Below, piece by piece: positions 7,232-14,886 of a stretch of 26,950 nucleotides of DNA. Numbering within the stretch: position 1 is the stretch's first letter; every line of letters starts with the position of its first letter. The notes below the pieces were generated by a model. That model did not search any database, had not been told where the DNA came from, and saw only the letters and a program-made list of their open reading frames with translations. Made by a program: the position numbers and the translations under genes. The stretch comes from Deltaproteobacteria bacterium RBG_13_61_14 (GTDB lineage: Bacteria; RBG-13-61-14). The stretch is taken from contig MGQK01000090.1 of assembly GCA_001797815.1 (NCBI GenBank), forward strand, positions 19,381 to 46,330, written 5' to 3'.

Positions 7232-7258
7232 GGGGTCAGTGCTAAATTTTAAATTTAA
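7232..7258 (+). repeat. RAYT-associated 27-bp repeat, copy at the transposase 3' end
   Basis: This matches 6991-7017 (GGGGTCAGTGCTAAA plus AT tail) with one difference. It is inverted relative to the copy at 8237-8263, so the two bracket the transposase gene. The transposase stop codon and its last five residues (LKFKI) are encoded within this repeat. Confidence 0.85.
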
Positions 7259-8198
7259 GTGCCCCCATGATTTTTCGAAGTTTGGGGTCTCGTTTCATCA
7301 ATCTCTGAAACTGCTTGGCGCCCTGGGAGGCGGCCATGGGGCTGACCCCCAGCTTCGCGCCGACTGGGGTCGGGCCTATTCCGCCCTGCTCGATCAGGTG
7401 ATAATACAAGGCCAGGCGGGGAGGGAAGTTGCGCCGGCGCCGGAGCAGATCCTCGGAGCGCACCTGAAAAGCCTTGGCCACCCTTGCCACTTCCAGGGGC
7501 CAATCCGGATCGCGGCGTGTGCATTGCACAAATGAATGAACGGTCTTGGCCTGGCCCGAGGGCCGATACTTGGCTGCCAGCTCGGCGATGACCTCGCGCG
7601 AGCCCAGCACCACGGCCGAGCGGAATTCCTCCCAATCAGCCGGCGTCTGGCCGGCCAGCGCCAGGCATTCCCGCCGGTAGCGCCTGCGTTGGGCCGGCCC
7701 GCTCGGGCCGTAGTCAGAGAGTACCTCTTCGGTTCGAAGCCAGGGAAAACGGGAGCGGCCGCGGGTGTAGTCGCGGAAGCTGGACCATTCATATTCGGCC
7801 GGGTCTTCCACCACGCCCGCCCGCACCGGATTGAGGTGAAGGTAGATGGACAAGTGCGACCAGTGCGCCTCATCCTGGACCAGCACCGCCCGATACCGCC
7901 CCTGGAAGAGATGGCCGGAGCGGCGGTGCCGGCGATGGAAGCGGCAAGTGTAAGTGGCGTTGAGCCATTTCATGGCCTGGCTCAAATTGGCCTCCGGGGT
8001 TTGCGCCAGGAGGTGAAAGTGATTGTCCATCAGGCAGAAGGCGAAGAGGTGGAGACGAAAGCGCGCCACCGCGGCGGCGAGCGTGTCGAGGAAGAGCTGT
8101 TTGTCGGGCTCGCCCAGGAAGATGGGTTGCCGGTTGTTGCCGCGGGAGGTGACGTGGTAGCGGGCGTCCGGGAATTGGATTCGCCAAGGCCGAGACAT
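7242..8198 (-). CDS. REP-associated tyrosine transposase (RAYT, Y1/HUH family) with C-terminal helix-turn-helix
   Basis: The 318-residue HUH endonuclease-type transposase would nick and rejoin single-stranded DNA at hairpin repeats. The metal-binding HxH is in MDNHFHLL (H60, H62). The nucleophile is most likely Y119 in SIYLHLNPVRAG, by comparison with the E. coli RAYT, which has its tyrosine in the matching YINPVKHG block. RSGHLFQGRY is the usual family signature. The extra C-terminal part (about 190-318) resembles a DnaA-type helix-turn-helix, with LALYYHLIEQGG and GAKLGVSPMAAS. The gene is bracketed by inverted 27-bp repeats and looks intact. Its TTGACA-17-TAGATT promoter implies a leaderless message. 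It sits between the 3' ends of mutL (minus) and the acyl-CoA dehydrogenase gene (plus), so it disrupts neither. Confidence 0.93.
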   Translation of the reverse strand: MSRPWRIQFPDARYHVTSRGNNRQPIFLGEPDKQLFLDTLAAAVARFRLHLFAFCLMDNHFHLLAQTPEANLSQAMKWLNATYTCRFHRRHRRSGHLFQGRYRAVLVQDEAHWSHLSIYLHLNPVRAGVVEDPAEYEWSSFRDYTRGRSRFPWLRTEEVLSDYGPSGPAQRRRYRRECLALAGQTPADWEEFRSAVVLGSREVIAELAAKYRPSGQAKTVHSFVQCTRRDPDWPLEVARVAKAFQVRSEDLLRRRRNFPPRLALYYHLIEQGGIGPTPVGAKLGVSPMAASQGAKQFQRLMKRDPKLRKIMGALKFKI

Positions 8199-8204
8199 GG
8201 GGCA

Positions 8205-8233
8205 AATCTAGCAAGGCGGCTTCGGGCTGTCAA
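8205..8233 (-). promoter_or_regulatory. Promoter of the RAYT gene
   Basis: On the minus strand, TTGACA (8233-8228) and TAGATT (8210-8205) are spaced 17 bases apart. Only six bases separate the -10 from the ATG, so transcription would begin at or next to the start codon. There is no room for a Shine-Dalgarno. Confidence 0.6.
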
Positions 8234-8236
8234 GCG

Positions 8237-8263
8237 TTAAATTTAAAGTTTAGCACCGACCCC
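8237..8263 (-). repeat. RAYT-associated 27-bp repeat, copy upstream of the transposase
   Basis: This is the inverse of the repeat at 7232-7258. It reads GGGGTCGGTGCTAAA plus AT tail on the minus strand. It lies seven bases downstream of the mutL stop and immediately before the RAYT promoter. Confidence 0.85.
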
Positions 8264-8270
8264 AAGGGCG

Positions 8271-10091
8271 TTATCGGCCGAAGAGTTTTTCCAGGTCTTT
8301 GCGGGGGAAGCGGGCGACGGCCTCGCGTCCGTGGGGGCAGCGGGAGGAAAAGGGGACGGTGTCCATGTCGTTGAGCAGCCGGCGGATTTCCTCGCCGGAG
8401 AGGTTCTTGGGGCCGCGGACCACGGCGTGGCAGGCCATGACCGAGAGCACCTCGTCCCGGCGCTCCTCGATCCGGGCCGAACGGCCGAAGCTGGCGATCT
8501 CATCGAGGAGGTCGAGCAGGAGCCGCTGCGGATCGGCCGCGGCCAGCAAGGCCGGGACCGCTTTGACCGCGAAGGTGGAACCGCCAAAGGGTTCCAGCTC
8601 AAAACCCATGCGGTTGAGTTCGGGAAGGTGGCGGCGCAAGAGGTCGGCCTCCCGCAGGTTGAGTTCGAGGGTGAGCGGGAAGAGCAGGGACTGGGCCAGG
8701 ATCCGGTCGTTCTGGTATTCCCGGCGCAGCCGCTCGAAGGCGATCCGCTCGTGCGCGGCATGCTGGTCAATCAGGATCAGCGCGTCCTCGGTCTGGGCCA
8801 CGATGAACATGCCGTGAAATTGGCCGATCACTTCCAGCTCGGAGAAGCGCAGAGGGGGCAAGGCGCCGGCGGCGACAGGAGGGGCCGATGCGGGTCGGGA
8901 GGGTTCGGCCGCGGGCCGCGAAGACCGCAAGGGCGGGAGGGAAGGAGCGGACTCGGACGGGGGCTGGTAACGGCGCAGTGCCTCGGCCGCGCGTTCGCGG
9001 AAGCGATCGGTCACCGGGTTGGTCATGGCCTCTTCTAACGCCGGCGCCGGGGGGCGGGAAGGAGCCGCCAGCGGCTGGGACGAGCGGGGCTCGAGGGCGG
9101 CGCGGACCGACTCCAGCACGGCCTGGTGGATGGGCACCTGCTCGCGGAAGCGGACTTCGTGCTTGGTGGGGTGGACATTGACGTCCACGCTCGCGGCGGG
9201 CAGGTCGAGGAAAAGGGCCACCACCGGGTAGCGGCCTTTGGGGACCAGAGTCCGATAGGCCTCGAGCAGGGCATGGTTGACAAAGCGGTCGCGGACAAAG
9301 CGGCCGTTGATATAGACGAACATGCCGCGGCCGCCGGCGCGGGTGTAGTCCGGCCGGGAGACGTAGCCCCAGATGCGCAAGGGTCCTTCGGGCAAAAGGT
9401 CGGGAAAGGTGCGGTCGAGCGGGACCAGGTATTCCATGGCCGCGGCGCCCAGCGCGTGGCGGAGCCGCTGGCCCAAGTCCGAGGCGGCCGGGGCTTCCCA
9501 GAGGGTGCGGCCGTTGTGGATCAGCTCGAAGTGGACTTGGGGCCGGGCGAGGGCGATGCGCGAGACCCATTCGCTCAAGTGGCCGAGCTCGGTCTCCTGG
9601 GTCTTGAGGAACTTGCGGCGGGCCGGGAGATTGAAGAAGAGGTCCTTGACTTCCACGGTGGTGCCGCGGGCCATGCCGACCTCGGCCACTTCCTTGACCA
9701 CGCCGGCCTCGATCCGGACCCGGGCGCCGACCGGCGAGTCCTGATCGCGGGTCAACAGCTCGAGGCGGGAGACCGAGGCGATGCTGGGCAGCGCCTCGCC
9801 CCGAAAGCCGAGCGAGGCGATGGCGAAGAGGTCTTCGGCCCTCTTGATCTTGCTGGTGGCGTGGCGCTCGAAGGCGAGCAGCGCATCGTCGCGGCTCATG
9901 CCTTCGCCGTCGTCCTGGATGCGGAGGCGCCGTCTTCCGCCGGCCTCGACCGCGATGATCACCCGCCGGGCCCCGGCATCCAGGGAATTCTCCATCAACT
10001 CCTTGACCACCGAGGCCGGCCGCTCCACCACCTCCCCGGCCGCAATCTGGTTCGCCAGCTTTTCCGGCAATAACTTGATTTTTGCAGGCAT
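8271..10091 (-). CDS. mutL: DNA mismatch repair protein MutL
   Basis: MutL (606 residues) couples mismatch recognition by MutS to strand incision. The N-terminal GHKL ATPase has E31 and N35 (KELMENSLDAGA), DDGEGM (60-65), RHATSKI and GFRGEALPSIASVS. The transducer domain continues to about residue 330 (VNVHPTKHEVRF). A Pro/Ser/Ala-rich linker (about 340-425) leads to the dimerisation domain. That domain carries the endonuclease motif DQHAAHERIAFE (from D442), ACHAVVRG (553-560) and CPHGRE (from C585), so this is a nicking MutL of the type found in bacteria without MutH. The usual proline after CPHGR is replaced by Glu. I chose the ATG at 10091, which gives the conserved MPAKIKLLPEKLANQIAAGE start. 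Longer starts run into the promoter. No mutS is in the window. Confidence 0.97.
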   Translation of the reverse strand: MPAKIKLLPEKLANQIAAGEVVERPASVVKELMENSLDAGARRVIIAVEAGGRRRLRIQDDGEGMSRDDALLAFERHATSKIKRAEDLFAIASLGFRGEALPSIASVSRLELLTRDQDSPVGARVRIEAGVVKEVAEVGMARGTTVEVKDLFFNLPARRKFLKTQETELGHLSEWVSRIALARPQVHFELIHNGRTLWEAPAASDLGQRLRHALGAAAMEYLVPLDRTFPDLLPEGPLRIWGYVSRPDYTRAGGRGMFVYINGRFVRDRFVNHALLEAYRTLVPKGRYPVVALFLDLPAASVDVNVHPTKHEVRFREQVPIHQAVLESVRAALEPRSSQPLAAPSRPPAPALEEAMTNPVTDRFRERAAEALRRYQPPSESAPSLPPLRSSRPAAEPSRPASAPPVAAGALPPLRFSELEVIGQFHGMFIVAQTEDALILIDQHAAHERIAFERLRREYQNDRILAQSLLFPLTLELNLREADLLRRHLPELNRMGFELEPFGGSTFAVKAVPALLAAADPQRLLLDLLDEIASFGRSARIEERRDEVLSVMACHAVVRGPKNLSGEEIRRLLNDMDTVPFSSRCPHGREAVARFPRKDLEKLFGR

Positions 10092-10113
10092 GGATGCTAG
10101 TCTATAGCAACGT

Positions 10114-10142
10114 AGTGTAAATTTCCATCTCCAGGATGTCAA
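10114..10142 (-). promoter_or_regulatory. Promoter of mutL
   Basis: On the minus strand, TTGACA (10142-10137) and TACACT (10119-10114) are spaced 17 bases apart. The leader to the ATG at 10091 would be about 16 bases and has no obvious Shine-Dalgarno. Confidence 0.6.
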
Positions 10143-10201
10143 GAGCATTCAACCGGTCCAAGTCGGATAGTTGTTCGAGTTGAGGCCCAAGGGGCAACTT
10201 T

Positions 10202-10210
10202 TGTTATCAT
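10202..10210 (+). promoter_or_regulatory. Possible extended -10 promoter of the zinc-ribbon/glycosyltransferase/ispG operon
   Basis: TGT followed by TATCAT (10205-10210) gives an extended -10. It lies 47 bases before the first start codon of the operon. No clear -35 is visible. Confidence 0.35.
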
Positions 10211-10256
10211 CGCACAATCCTGGAGAGGAAAAGCCGGAAAGAGGCAAGCATTCGAG

Positions 10257-10688
10257 ATGATAATGTCTCCCGCAAAACTCACGGCGTTTATCCTGGTGGG
10301 AATATGGCTTTTGATCGCGGGCTACATCCTCTGGCAATACGTGATCAGGCCCCGGCGCTTGTTGGGAAGGAGATCCTCGCGCCGCCACCGGCGGTCGGGC
10401 AGGCGTTGTCCCCAGTGCCAGAACCTGATTGACGTTCGCCGCACGGTGTGCCAGCATTGCGGTCATATTTTTCAAACCGTGCCCAAGCCTGAAGCCGAGG
10501 CCAAACCCAAGAGCGGCCCGTCCGGTAAAAAGCACAAGCGGGGCAAGCGGTGCCCGCAATGTCATGCCATGATTAACTATGAGCGCACCGCTTGCCAGCA
10601 TTGCGGCTTTGTTTTTTTCGAAGCCCGCCAGGATGCACCGACCTCCAACACCTCCCCGCCCATGGGCTCTCCAGGAGATGGGATCTAA
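10257..10688 (+). CDS. Membrane-anchored protein with two zinc ribbons
   Basis: This is a 143-residue protein of no known family. A transmembrane helix (about 8-28) is followed by a strongly basic segment (31-50, many Arg), which suggests the rest is cytoplasmic. Two similar zinc-binding modules follow: C51/C54 with C65/C68 and C99/C102 with C113/C116, both of the form CPQC-x10-CQHC. A Pro/Lys-rich linker joins them, and the tail is Ser/Pro-rich. The two modules look like an internal duplication. GGAAAGAGG lies 12 bases before the ATG at 10257; an ATG two codons later is possible. Its end overlaps the likely start of the glycosyltransferase gene, so the two are probably translated together. 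Function unknown; zinc ribbons of this kind often bind nucleic acid or proteins. Confidence 0.75.
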   Translation: MIMSPAKLTAFILVGIWLLIAGYILWQYVIRPRRLLGRRSSRRHRRSGRRCPQCQNLIDVRRTVCQHCGHIFQTVPKPEAEAKPKSGPSGKKHKRGKRCPQCHAMINYERTACQHCGFVFFEARQDAPTSNTSPPMGSPGDGI

Positions 10689-12531
10689 CCCAAGCTTGCC
10701 ACCCGACCCTTCTTTCACGCGGGGCCCCAGGCGGAACCTTTCGGCTTTAGCTCCCGGCCTGTTCCTGTTTGGTTTAGCTCTGGCCTGGCGGATGGTTTTC
10801 CTCCTGGAGATCCGCTCTTCGCCCCTTTTCCAGTATCCGATTATTGATATGTATTGGCACCGGCTCTGGGCCCAGGAGATCCTGGCCGGGGATTTCTGGG
10901 GCAAGGAAGTTTTCTTCCGGGCCCCGCTTTACCCCTATTTCCTGGCCCTGGTCATGGCCGTGGCCGGCTCCGGCTTTTTCTGGCCCCGGCTCCTGCAGGC
11001 GCTGGTCGGCTGCCTGGCCCCGGTCTTGCTCCGCCGTCTCGCCCTGGGGTTCGGCCTGTCCGAGCGGAGCGCCCTGGCCGCCGGGGTCATCGCCGCGGTT
11101 TATCCCTTGTCCGTGTATTTTGATACCGAATTCCTGATCCCGGTTCTCATCGTCCCCCTGGACCTGGCCCTGCTCCTCTGCCTCGCGCGCCTAAAGCCCG
11201 AAGACCCGCTCCGCGCCTGGATCCTTCCGGGCCTCTGCCTCGGCCTCTCCGCCATTGCCCGGCCCTCGATTCTGGTCTTCCTTCCCGGGATCGCCCTCTG
11301 GATGCTGCTGATCCTCTTCCGCCACAACGGGAAAGCCTGGGCCGGCCGCCTGGCCGTGCTGGCGGCCGCGATGTTGGCGGTGATCGCTCCGGTCACCCTC
11401 CGCAACGCCGTGGTCGGCCATGACTTTGTCCCCATCGCCTCCCAGGGCGGCATCAACTTCTGGATTGGGAACAACCCCCAGGCCGACGGCAAGACCGCGA
11501 CCGCGGCCGGGCCGGAACTGCCCCGGGGTTCGTATCGCGACAATGTCTGGCTGACTTCCCAGCTCGCCGCGGAGCGGGCCCTGGGCCGCAAGCTCAAGCC
11601 CTCGCAGATCTCGGACTACTGGTATCAACGAGGCTGGGAGTTTATCCGCCAGGACCCGGCCGCAGCCTTCACCCTCTTCGGCGAGAAGATCTACTTCCTG
11701 CTCAACGGCACCGAGATCCCGTGCAGCCAGAGCATTTATTATTACCGGAACGAAAGTTACTTGTTTCGGGCATGGGTCTGGCCCGGTCCGCTTCAATTCC
11801 CTTTTGGCGTGCTGTTGCCCCTGGCCGGGGTCGGGATCTTTTTCAGCCTGCGCCAGCGGAAAAAATTTCTCCTCCTTTACCTCTTCCTCTTGACCTACGG
11901 CTTCGGCATCGCGATCTTTTTCGTCAATGCCCGCTTCCGCATGCCCCTGGTCCCGGTCCTGATTCTCTTCGCGGTCTACGGGATCCAAGAGTGGCGGCAG
12001 CGACCCCCGGTTTCAAACCGGGGGCACTATGGGCGGGAGATCGTGCCCCTCCTGTTGCTCGCGGGGCTGCTCGCGCTCAGCAACTCCCATGCCCGGGGGG
12101 TGAACCAAGAAGACGAGGCCAAGCCCTATGACTGCATGGGTTCGTGGTATTATGATCAAGGGAAATACGAAGAGGCCCGGGTCATGTATGAGAAAGCTAA
12201 TGCGAAAAATCCGCGGAGCGCCACCGCCCTGAACAACCTGGGCACGCTCTCTCTGATCCAGGGCCGTGCCGAGCCGGCGCTGAATTACTTTACCGAGGCC
12301 TTGCTCCAGGCCCCGGACCAGCCGCTGGTGGTGAACAACCTCGGCCTGGCCTACGAGCGACTGCACCGGCTGGAAGATGCGGAAGCGGCTTTCTTGAAGG
12401 CCGTGGACCTGGACCCCAGTTACGAACCCTATTGGAACAACTTGAACCGGGTGCGCGCGGCCCTGGGCAAACATCCGCTGAAATGGCGGCGGCCGGCCCC
12501 CCAACCTTCTCCACCCGAGGTTTCTCCATGA
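10678..12531 (+). CDS. GT-C (PMT/ArnT-like) membrane glycosyltransferase with C-terminal TPR repeats
   Basis: About 617 residues. The first two thirds are a polytopic membrane domain with roughly ten hydrophobic helices. The first extracytoplasmic loop has the GT-C pattern: an acidic residue (PIIDMYWH) followed by FFRAPLYPYFLA. Such enzymes move a sugar from a polyprenyl-phosphate donor to protein, lipid A or glycan outside the membrane. The last 130 residues form about three TPRs (DQGKYEEARVMYEKA, IQGRAEPALNYFTEA, RLHRLEDAEAAFLKA). The start is uncertain: the ATG at 10678 abuts CCAGGAG, and in-frame ATGs at 10633 and 10579 would overlap the preceding gene further. The stop overlaps the ispG start (ATGA). 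A 21-bp palindrome inside the gene (12004-12024) is translated in frame. Acceptor and sugar are unknown. Confidence 0.85.
   Translation: MGSNPSLPPDPSFTRGPRRNLSALAPGLFLFGLALAWRMVFLLEIRSSPLFQYPIIDMYWHRLWAQEILAGDFWGKEVFFRAPLYPYFLALVMAVAGSGFFWPRLLQALVGCLAPVLLRRLALGFGLSERSALAAGVIAAVYPLSVYFDTEFLIPVLIVPLDLALLLCLARLKPEDPLRAWILPGLCLGLSAIARPSILVFLPGIALWMLLILFRHNGKAWAGRLAVLAAAMLAVIAPVTLRNAVVGHDFVPIASQGGINFWIGNNPQADGKTATAAGPELPRGSYRDNVWLTSQLAAERALGRKLKPSQISDYWYQRGWEFIRQDPAAAFTLFGEKIYFLLNGTEIPCSQSIYYYRNESYLFRAWVWPGPLQFPFGVLLPLAGVGIFFSLRQRKKFLLLYLFLLTYGFGIAIFFVNARFRMPLVPVLILFAVYGIQEWRQRPPVSNRGHYGREIVPLLLLAGLLALSNSHARGVNQEDEAKPYDCMGSWYYDQGKYEEARVMYEKANAKNPRSATALNNLGTLSLIQGRAEPALNYFTEALLQAPDQPLVVNNLGLAYERLHRLEDAEAAFLKAVDLDPSYEPYWNNLNRVRAALGKHPLKWRRPAPQPSPPEVSP
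12004..12024. repeat. Perfect 21-base palindrome inside the glycosyltransferase gene
   Basis: CCCCCGGTTT (12004-12013) and AAACCGGGGG (12015-12024) are exact complements around a single C. The sequence is read in frame as part of a short Arg/Pro-rich loop (RQRPPVSNRG) before a hydrophobic helix. It resembles the intergenic palindromes elsewhere in the window more than coding sequence. Confidence 0.7.
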
Positions 12532-13592
12532 ATGGAATTCCCGCTCCCCGCCGACCGACCCGGACCGTCCACGTCGGGTCCGTGGCCATCGGCAGCCAAT
12601 ACCCGGTGAAGGTCCAATCCATGACCAACACCCCCACCCATCAAGTCAAGGCCACCCTCGGCCAGATCGAGAGGCTGGCCGAAGCCGGCTGCGAGATCGT
12701 GCGGGTCTCGGTGCCGGACGAGGCCGCGGCATTAGCCCTGCCCAAGCTGGTGGCGCACTCCCCGGTGCCGCTGATCGCGGACATCCATTTCGATCACCGG
12801 CTCGCGCTCAAGGCCGTGGAGGCCGGCGTGGCCGGGCTCCGCCTCAACCCCGGCAACCTGCGTTCGCCCAAGCAGGTGGCGCTGGTGGCGAGCGCGGCCA
12901 AGGACCAGGGCATCCCCATCCGCGTCGGCGTCAACTCCGGCTCGGTGCCCCAGGACCTGCTGAAAAAGTTCGGCGAGCCCACGCCCTCGGCGCTGGTGGA
13001 GGCGGCCCTGCGCCACGTGGAGTTGCTGGAAAAGAAGCACTTCTCGGACATCAAGGTTTCGCTCAAGGCGACGGACGTGGCCACCACGGTGGCGGCTTAC
13101 CGCCTGCTCGCCAAAAAGGTGGACTACCCCTTCCACCTCGGCATCACCGAAGCCGGCACCGCCTTCACCGGCACGGTCAAGTCCGCGATCGGGCTGGGCA
13201 TCCTCTTGGCCGAAGGCATCGGCGACACCATCCGGGTCTCGCTGGCCGCGGACCCGGTGGAAGAGGTGCGGGTGGCATGGGAGATCCTGAAGAGCCTGGG
13301 ACTCCGCCGGCGGGGGGTGGAAGTGATCGCCTGCCCCACCTGCTCGCGGGCCGCGTTCGACGTGGCCGCGGTCGCGGGCAAGATTGAAAAGCGGCTGGCC
13401 AGCCGCCAGGCGCCGCTCCGGGTGGCGGTGATGGGCTGCATCGTCAACGGACCCGGCGAAGCCACTCTCGCCGACCTGGGCCTGGTCGGCACCAACAAGG
13501 GCGTGCTCCTCTACGTCGAAGGCCGTAAAATCAAGCGCGGCACTTTGGCCGAGATGACCGCGGAACTCTTAAAGCTGGCGAAGAAAAAGTAA
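12528..13592 (+). CDS. ispG: 4-hydroxy-3-methylbut-2-enyl diphosphate synthase (IspG/GcpE)
   Basis: IspG (354 residues) carries out the penultimate step of the MEP isoprenoid pathway, reducing MEcPP to HMBPP with a [4Fe-4S] cluster. The N-terminal TIM barrel opens with VGSVAIGSQYPVKVQSM and includes ADIHFDHRLAL, LRLNPGN and RVGVNSGS. The C-terminal iron-sulfur domain carries the cluster ligands C269 and C272 (CPTC), C304 (MGCIVNGPGE) and E311. The length is that of the compact two-domain bacterial form. The ATG at 12528 overlaps the stop of the preceding glycosyltransferase gene by ATGA and has GAGG eight bases upstream. An earlier in-frame start at 12432 would lie inside that gene. Confidence 0.97.
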   Translation: MNGIPAPRRPTRTVHVGSVAIGSQYPVKVQSMTNTPTHQVKATLGQIERLAEAGCEIVRVSVPDEAAALALPKLVAHSPVPLIADIHFDHRLALKAVEAGVAGLRLNPGNLRSPKQVALVASAAKDQGIPIRVGVNSGSVPQDLLKKFGEPTPSALVEAALRHVELLEKKHFSDIKVSLKATDVATTVAAYRLLAKKVDYPFHLGITEAGTAFTGTVKSAIGLGILLAEGIGDTIRVSLAADPVEEVRVAWEILKSLGLRRRGVEVIACPTCSRAAFDVAAVAGKIEKRLASRQAPLRVAVMGCIVNGPGEATLADLGLVGTNKGVLLYVEGRKIKRGTLAEMTAELLKLAKKK

Positions 13593-13639
13593 AACCTCTC
13601 CGCTCACAACCGGCAAGAAAGATTTCCTTCCTTTTGACT

Positions 13640-14809
13640 TCAGGCGCTCGGCTTCTGGGCCAGGCGCTGGATCAGGGTCCAGGCGAACTCGGCGGCGCGG
13701 TCGAGGTCTTCGCGGTCCACGTTCGTGAGCACGTCGTCGTGCCAGTGCCAGGGCCAGGGCACGCCGTCCTCGTTCAGGCTCATGAAGGAAAGCACCCGAA
13801 AGCCCCGGGCCCGGGGCACCAGGGTGTCGAGGGTGAGGGCGTTGAAGGCCCGGCCCTGCACGTCCTCAAAGGGCTCTTCTTTCGCTATTTCCTCGGCCAG
13901 GCGCACCAGCGCCGGGTCGGCCGGAAGCTTCTTGAGCATACCCTCGCCGGTCACGTAAGTGATCCGGCCGTCGCCCAGGTTATCGAAGTTGAGGAACACG
14001 GTCTTGGTTTTATCCAGCTCGCGGCCGTGGGTTTTGAGAAAGGCGCTCATGCCGGCCATGCCCACTTCTTCGCAGCCGGTGAGGAGCAGCCAGACCTTCC
14101 AGCCGGAGAGCCCGCCGGCTTCCTTGACTCGAGAGGCCAGCTCCACCGCCACGGCCACGCCGGAAGCGTTGTCCGCGGCGCCCTGGACCGGCTGGCCGCG
14201 GACTTCCCGTTCGACCATGAGACCGGCGCCATAGAGGAAATAAAGGAGCGGCGCGAGCAGGAAGAGATCGAGCGCGGTCCAGGTTTGGCGGTTCAAAAGG
14301 GCAAGGTAATCGGCGGCGAGGCAGAGAAGGGTGGTGACGATCATGAACAGGGAGACCAGGAAGAGCGGCCGCAAGTATTTGACGGTGCCGGGCGCAAAGG
14401 CGAGCGCGGTCTTGGAAGTGTCGTAGTGGGCCACCAGGATGAGGAGGTTCTCGCCGGTCTCGGGCTCGAGCCGGCCGAGCACGTTCTGGCTGGGACCGCG
14501 GGGCACCAGGTAAGAGAGGGGGCTCCACCAGGTGAGCTGCTCGGCCACAAAGAGCACGGTCAAGAGGACGGCAATTAAAAAGCCGAAGGGCGGGAAAAAG
14601 TAGTGGACCCCGATGGCCAGGGCAAAGCCGCCATACAAGATGAAATAGATCCAGGAGAAAGTGGTGGCCGCGGTAAAGGGCTCGACCGTGACCGCGAGCC
14701 CCAGCTTTTTCAACTCTTGGGCGAGAAAGTCGGCCGCCTTTTTCTCGGCCGCGGTGGTGGAGGACCGGTGGGGGAGGGCGGTCAGGCCTTCCAGAATCGG
14801 GTCCAGCAT
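13640..14809 (-). CDS. Membrane-embedded M28 family metallopeptidase
   Basis: 389 residues. The metal ligands of the M28 (aminopeptidase Y/S) family are all visible: H128 (VAHYDT), D213 (GAADNASG), E247/E248 (GCEEVG), D276 (NFDNLG) and H357 (HWHDD, with H355 adjacent). Unlike ordinary M28 enzymes it has four hydrophobic helices, two near the N-terminus (about 51-72 and 75-92) and two more (about 146-172 and 178-199). The second pair lies between the first ligand (H128) and the second (D213), where soluble relatives have only a short loop. The active site should therefore sit at the membrane face. The ATG at 14809 has no Shine-Dalgarno, but a good promoter lies three bases further out than expected for a leaderless start. 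Substrate unknown. It is convergent with ispG and follows the aldehyde dehydrogenase gene on the same strand. Confidence 0.88.
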   Translation of the reverse strand: MLDPILEGLTALPHRSSTTAAEKKAADFLAQELKKLGLAVTVEPFTAATTFSWIYFILYGGFALAIGVHYFFPPFGFLIAVLLTVLFVAEQLTWWSPLSYLVPRGPSQNVLGRLEPETGENLLILVAHYDTSKTALAFAPGTVKYLRPLFLVSLFMIVTTLLCLAADYLALLNRQTWTALDLFLLAPLLYFLYGAGLMVEREVRGQPVQGAADNASGVAVAVELASRVKEAGGLSGWKVWLLLTGCEEVGMAGMSAFLKTHGRELDKTKTVFLNFDNLGDGRITYVTGEGMLKKLPADPALVRLAEEIAKEEPFEDVQGRAFNALTLDTLVPRARGFRVLSFMSLNEDGVPWPWHWHDDVLTNVDREDLDRAAEFAWTLIQRLAQKPSA

Positions 14810-14818
14810 GGTGGTTTC

Positions 14819-14847
14819 AGTATAGCTTATCCGTCCGCCCCTGGCAA
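14819..14847 (-). promoter_or_regulatory. Promoter of the M28 peptidase gene
   Basis: On the minus strand, TTGCCA (14847-14842) and TATACT (14824-14819) are spaced 17 bases apart. The -10 ends nine bases before the ATG, so the message would be nearly leaderless. Confidence 0.55.
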
Positions 14848-14886
14848 TTCATTTCTTGGAGAAAGCGGTTCCGGCCCGAGGTTATG

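Noticed and set aside
6991-8263. A CRISPR array formed by the repeated GGGGTCAG units
   Set aside because: The repeats are in inverted pairs, unevenly spaced and flank a transposase. No cas genes are present.
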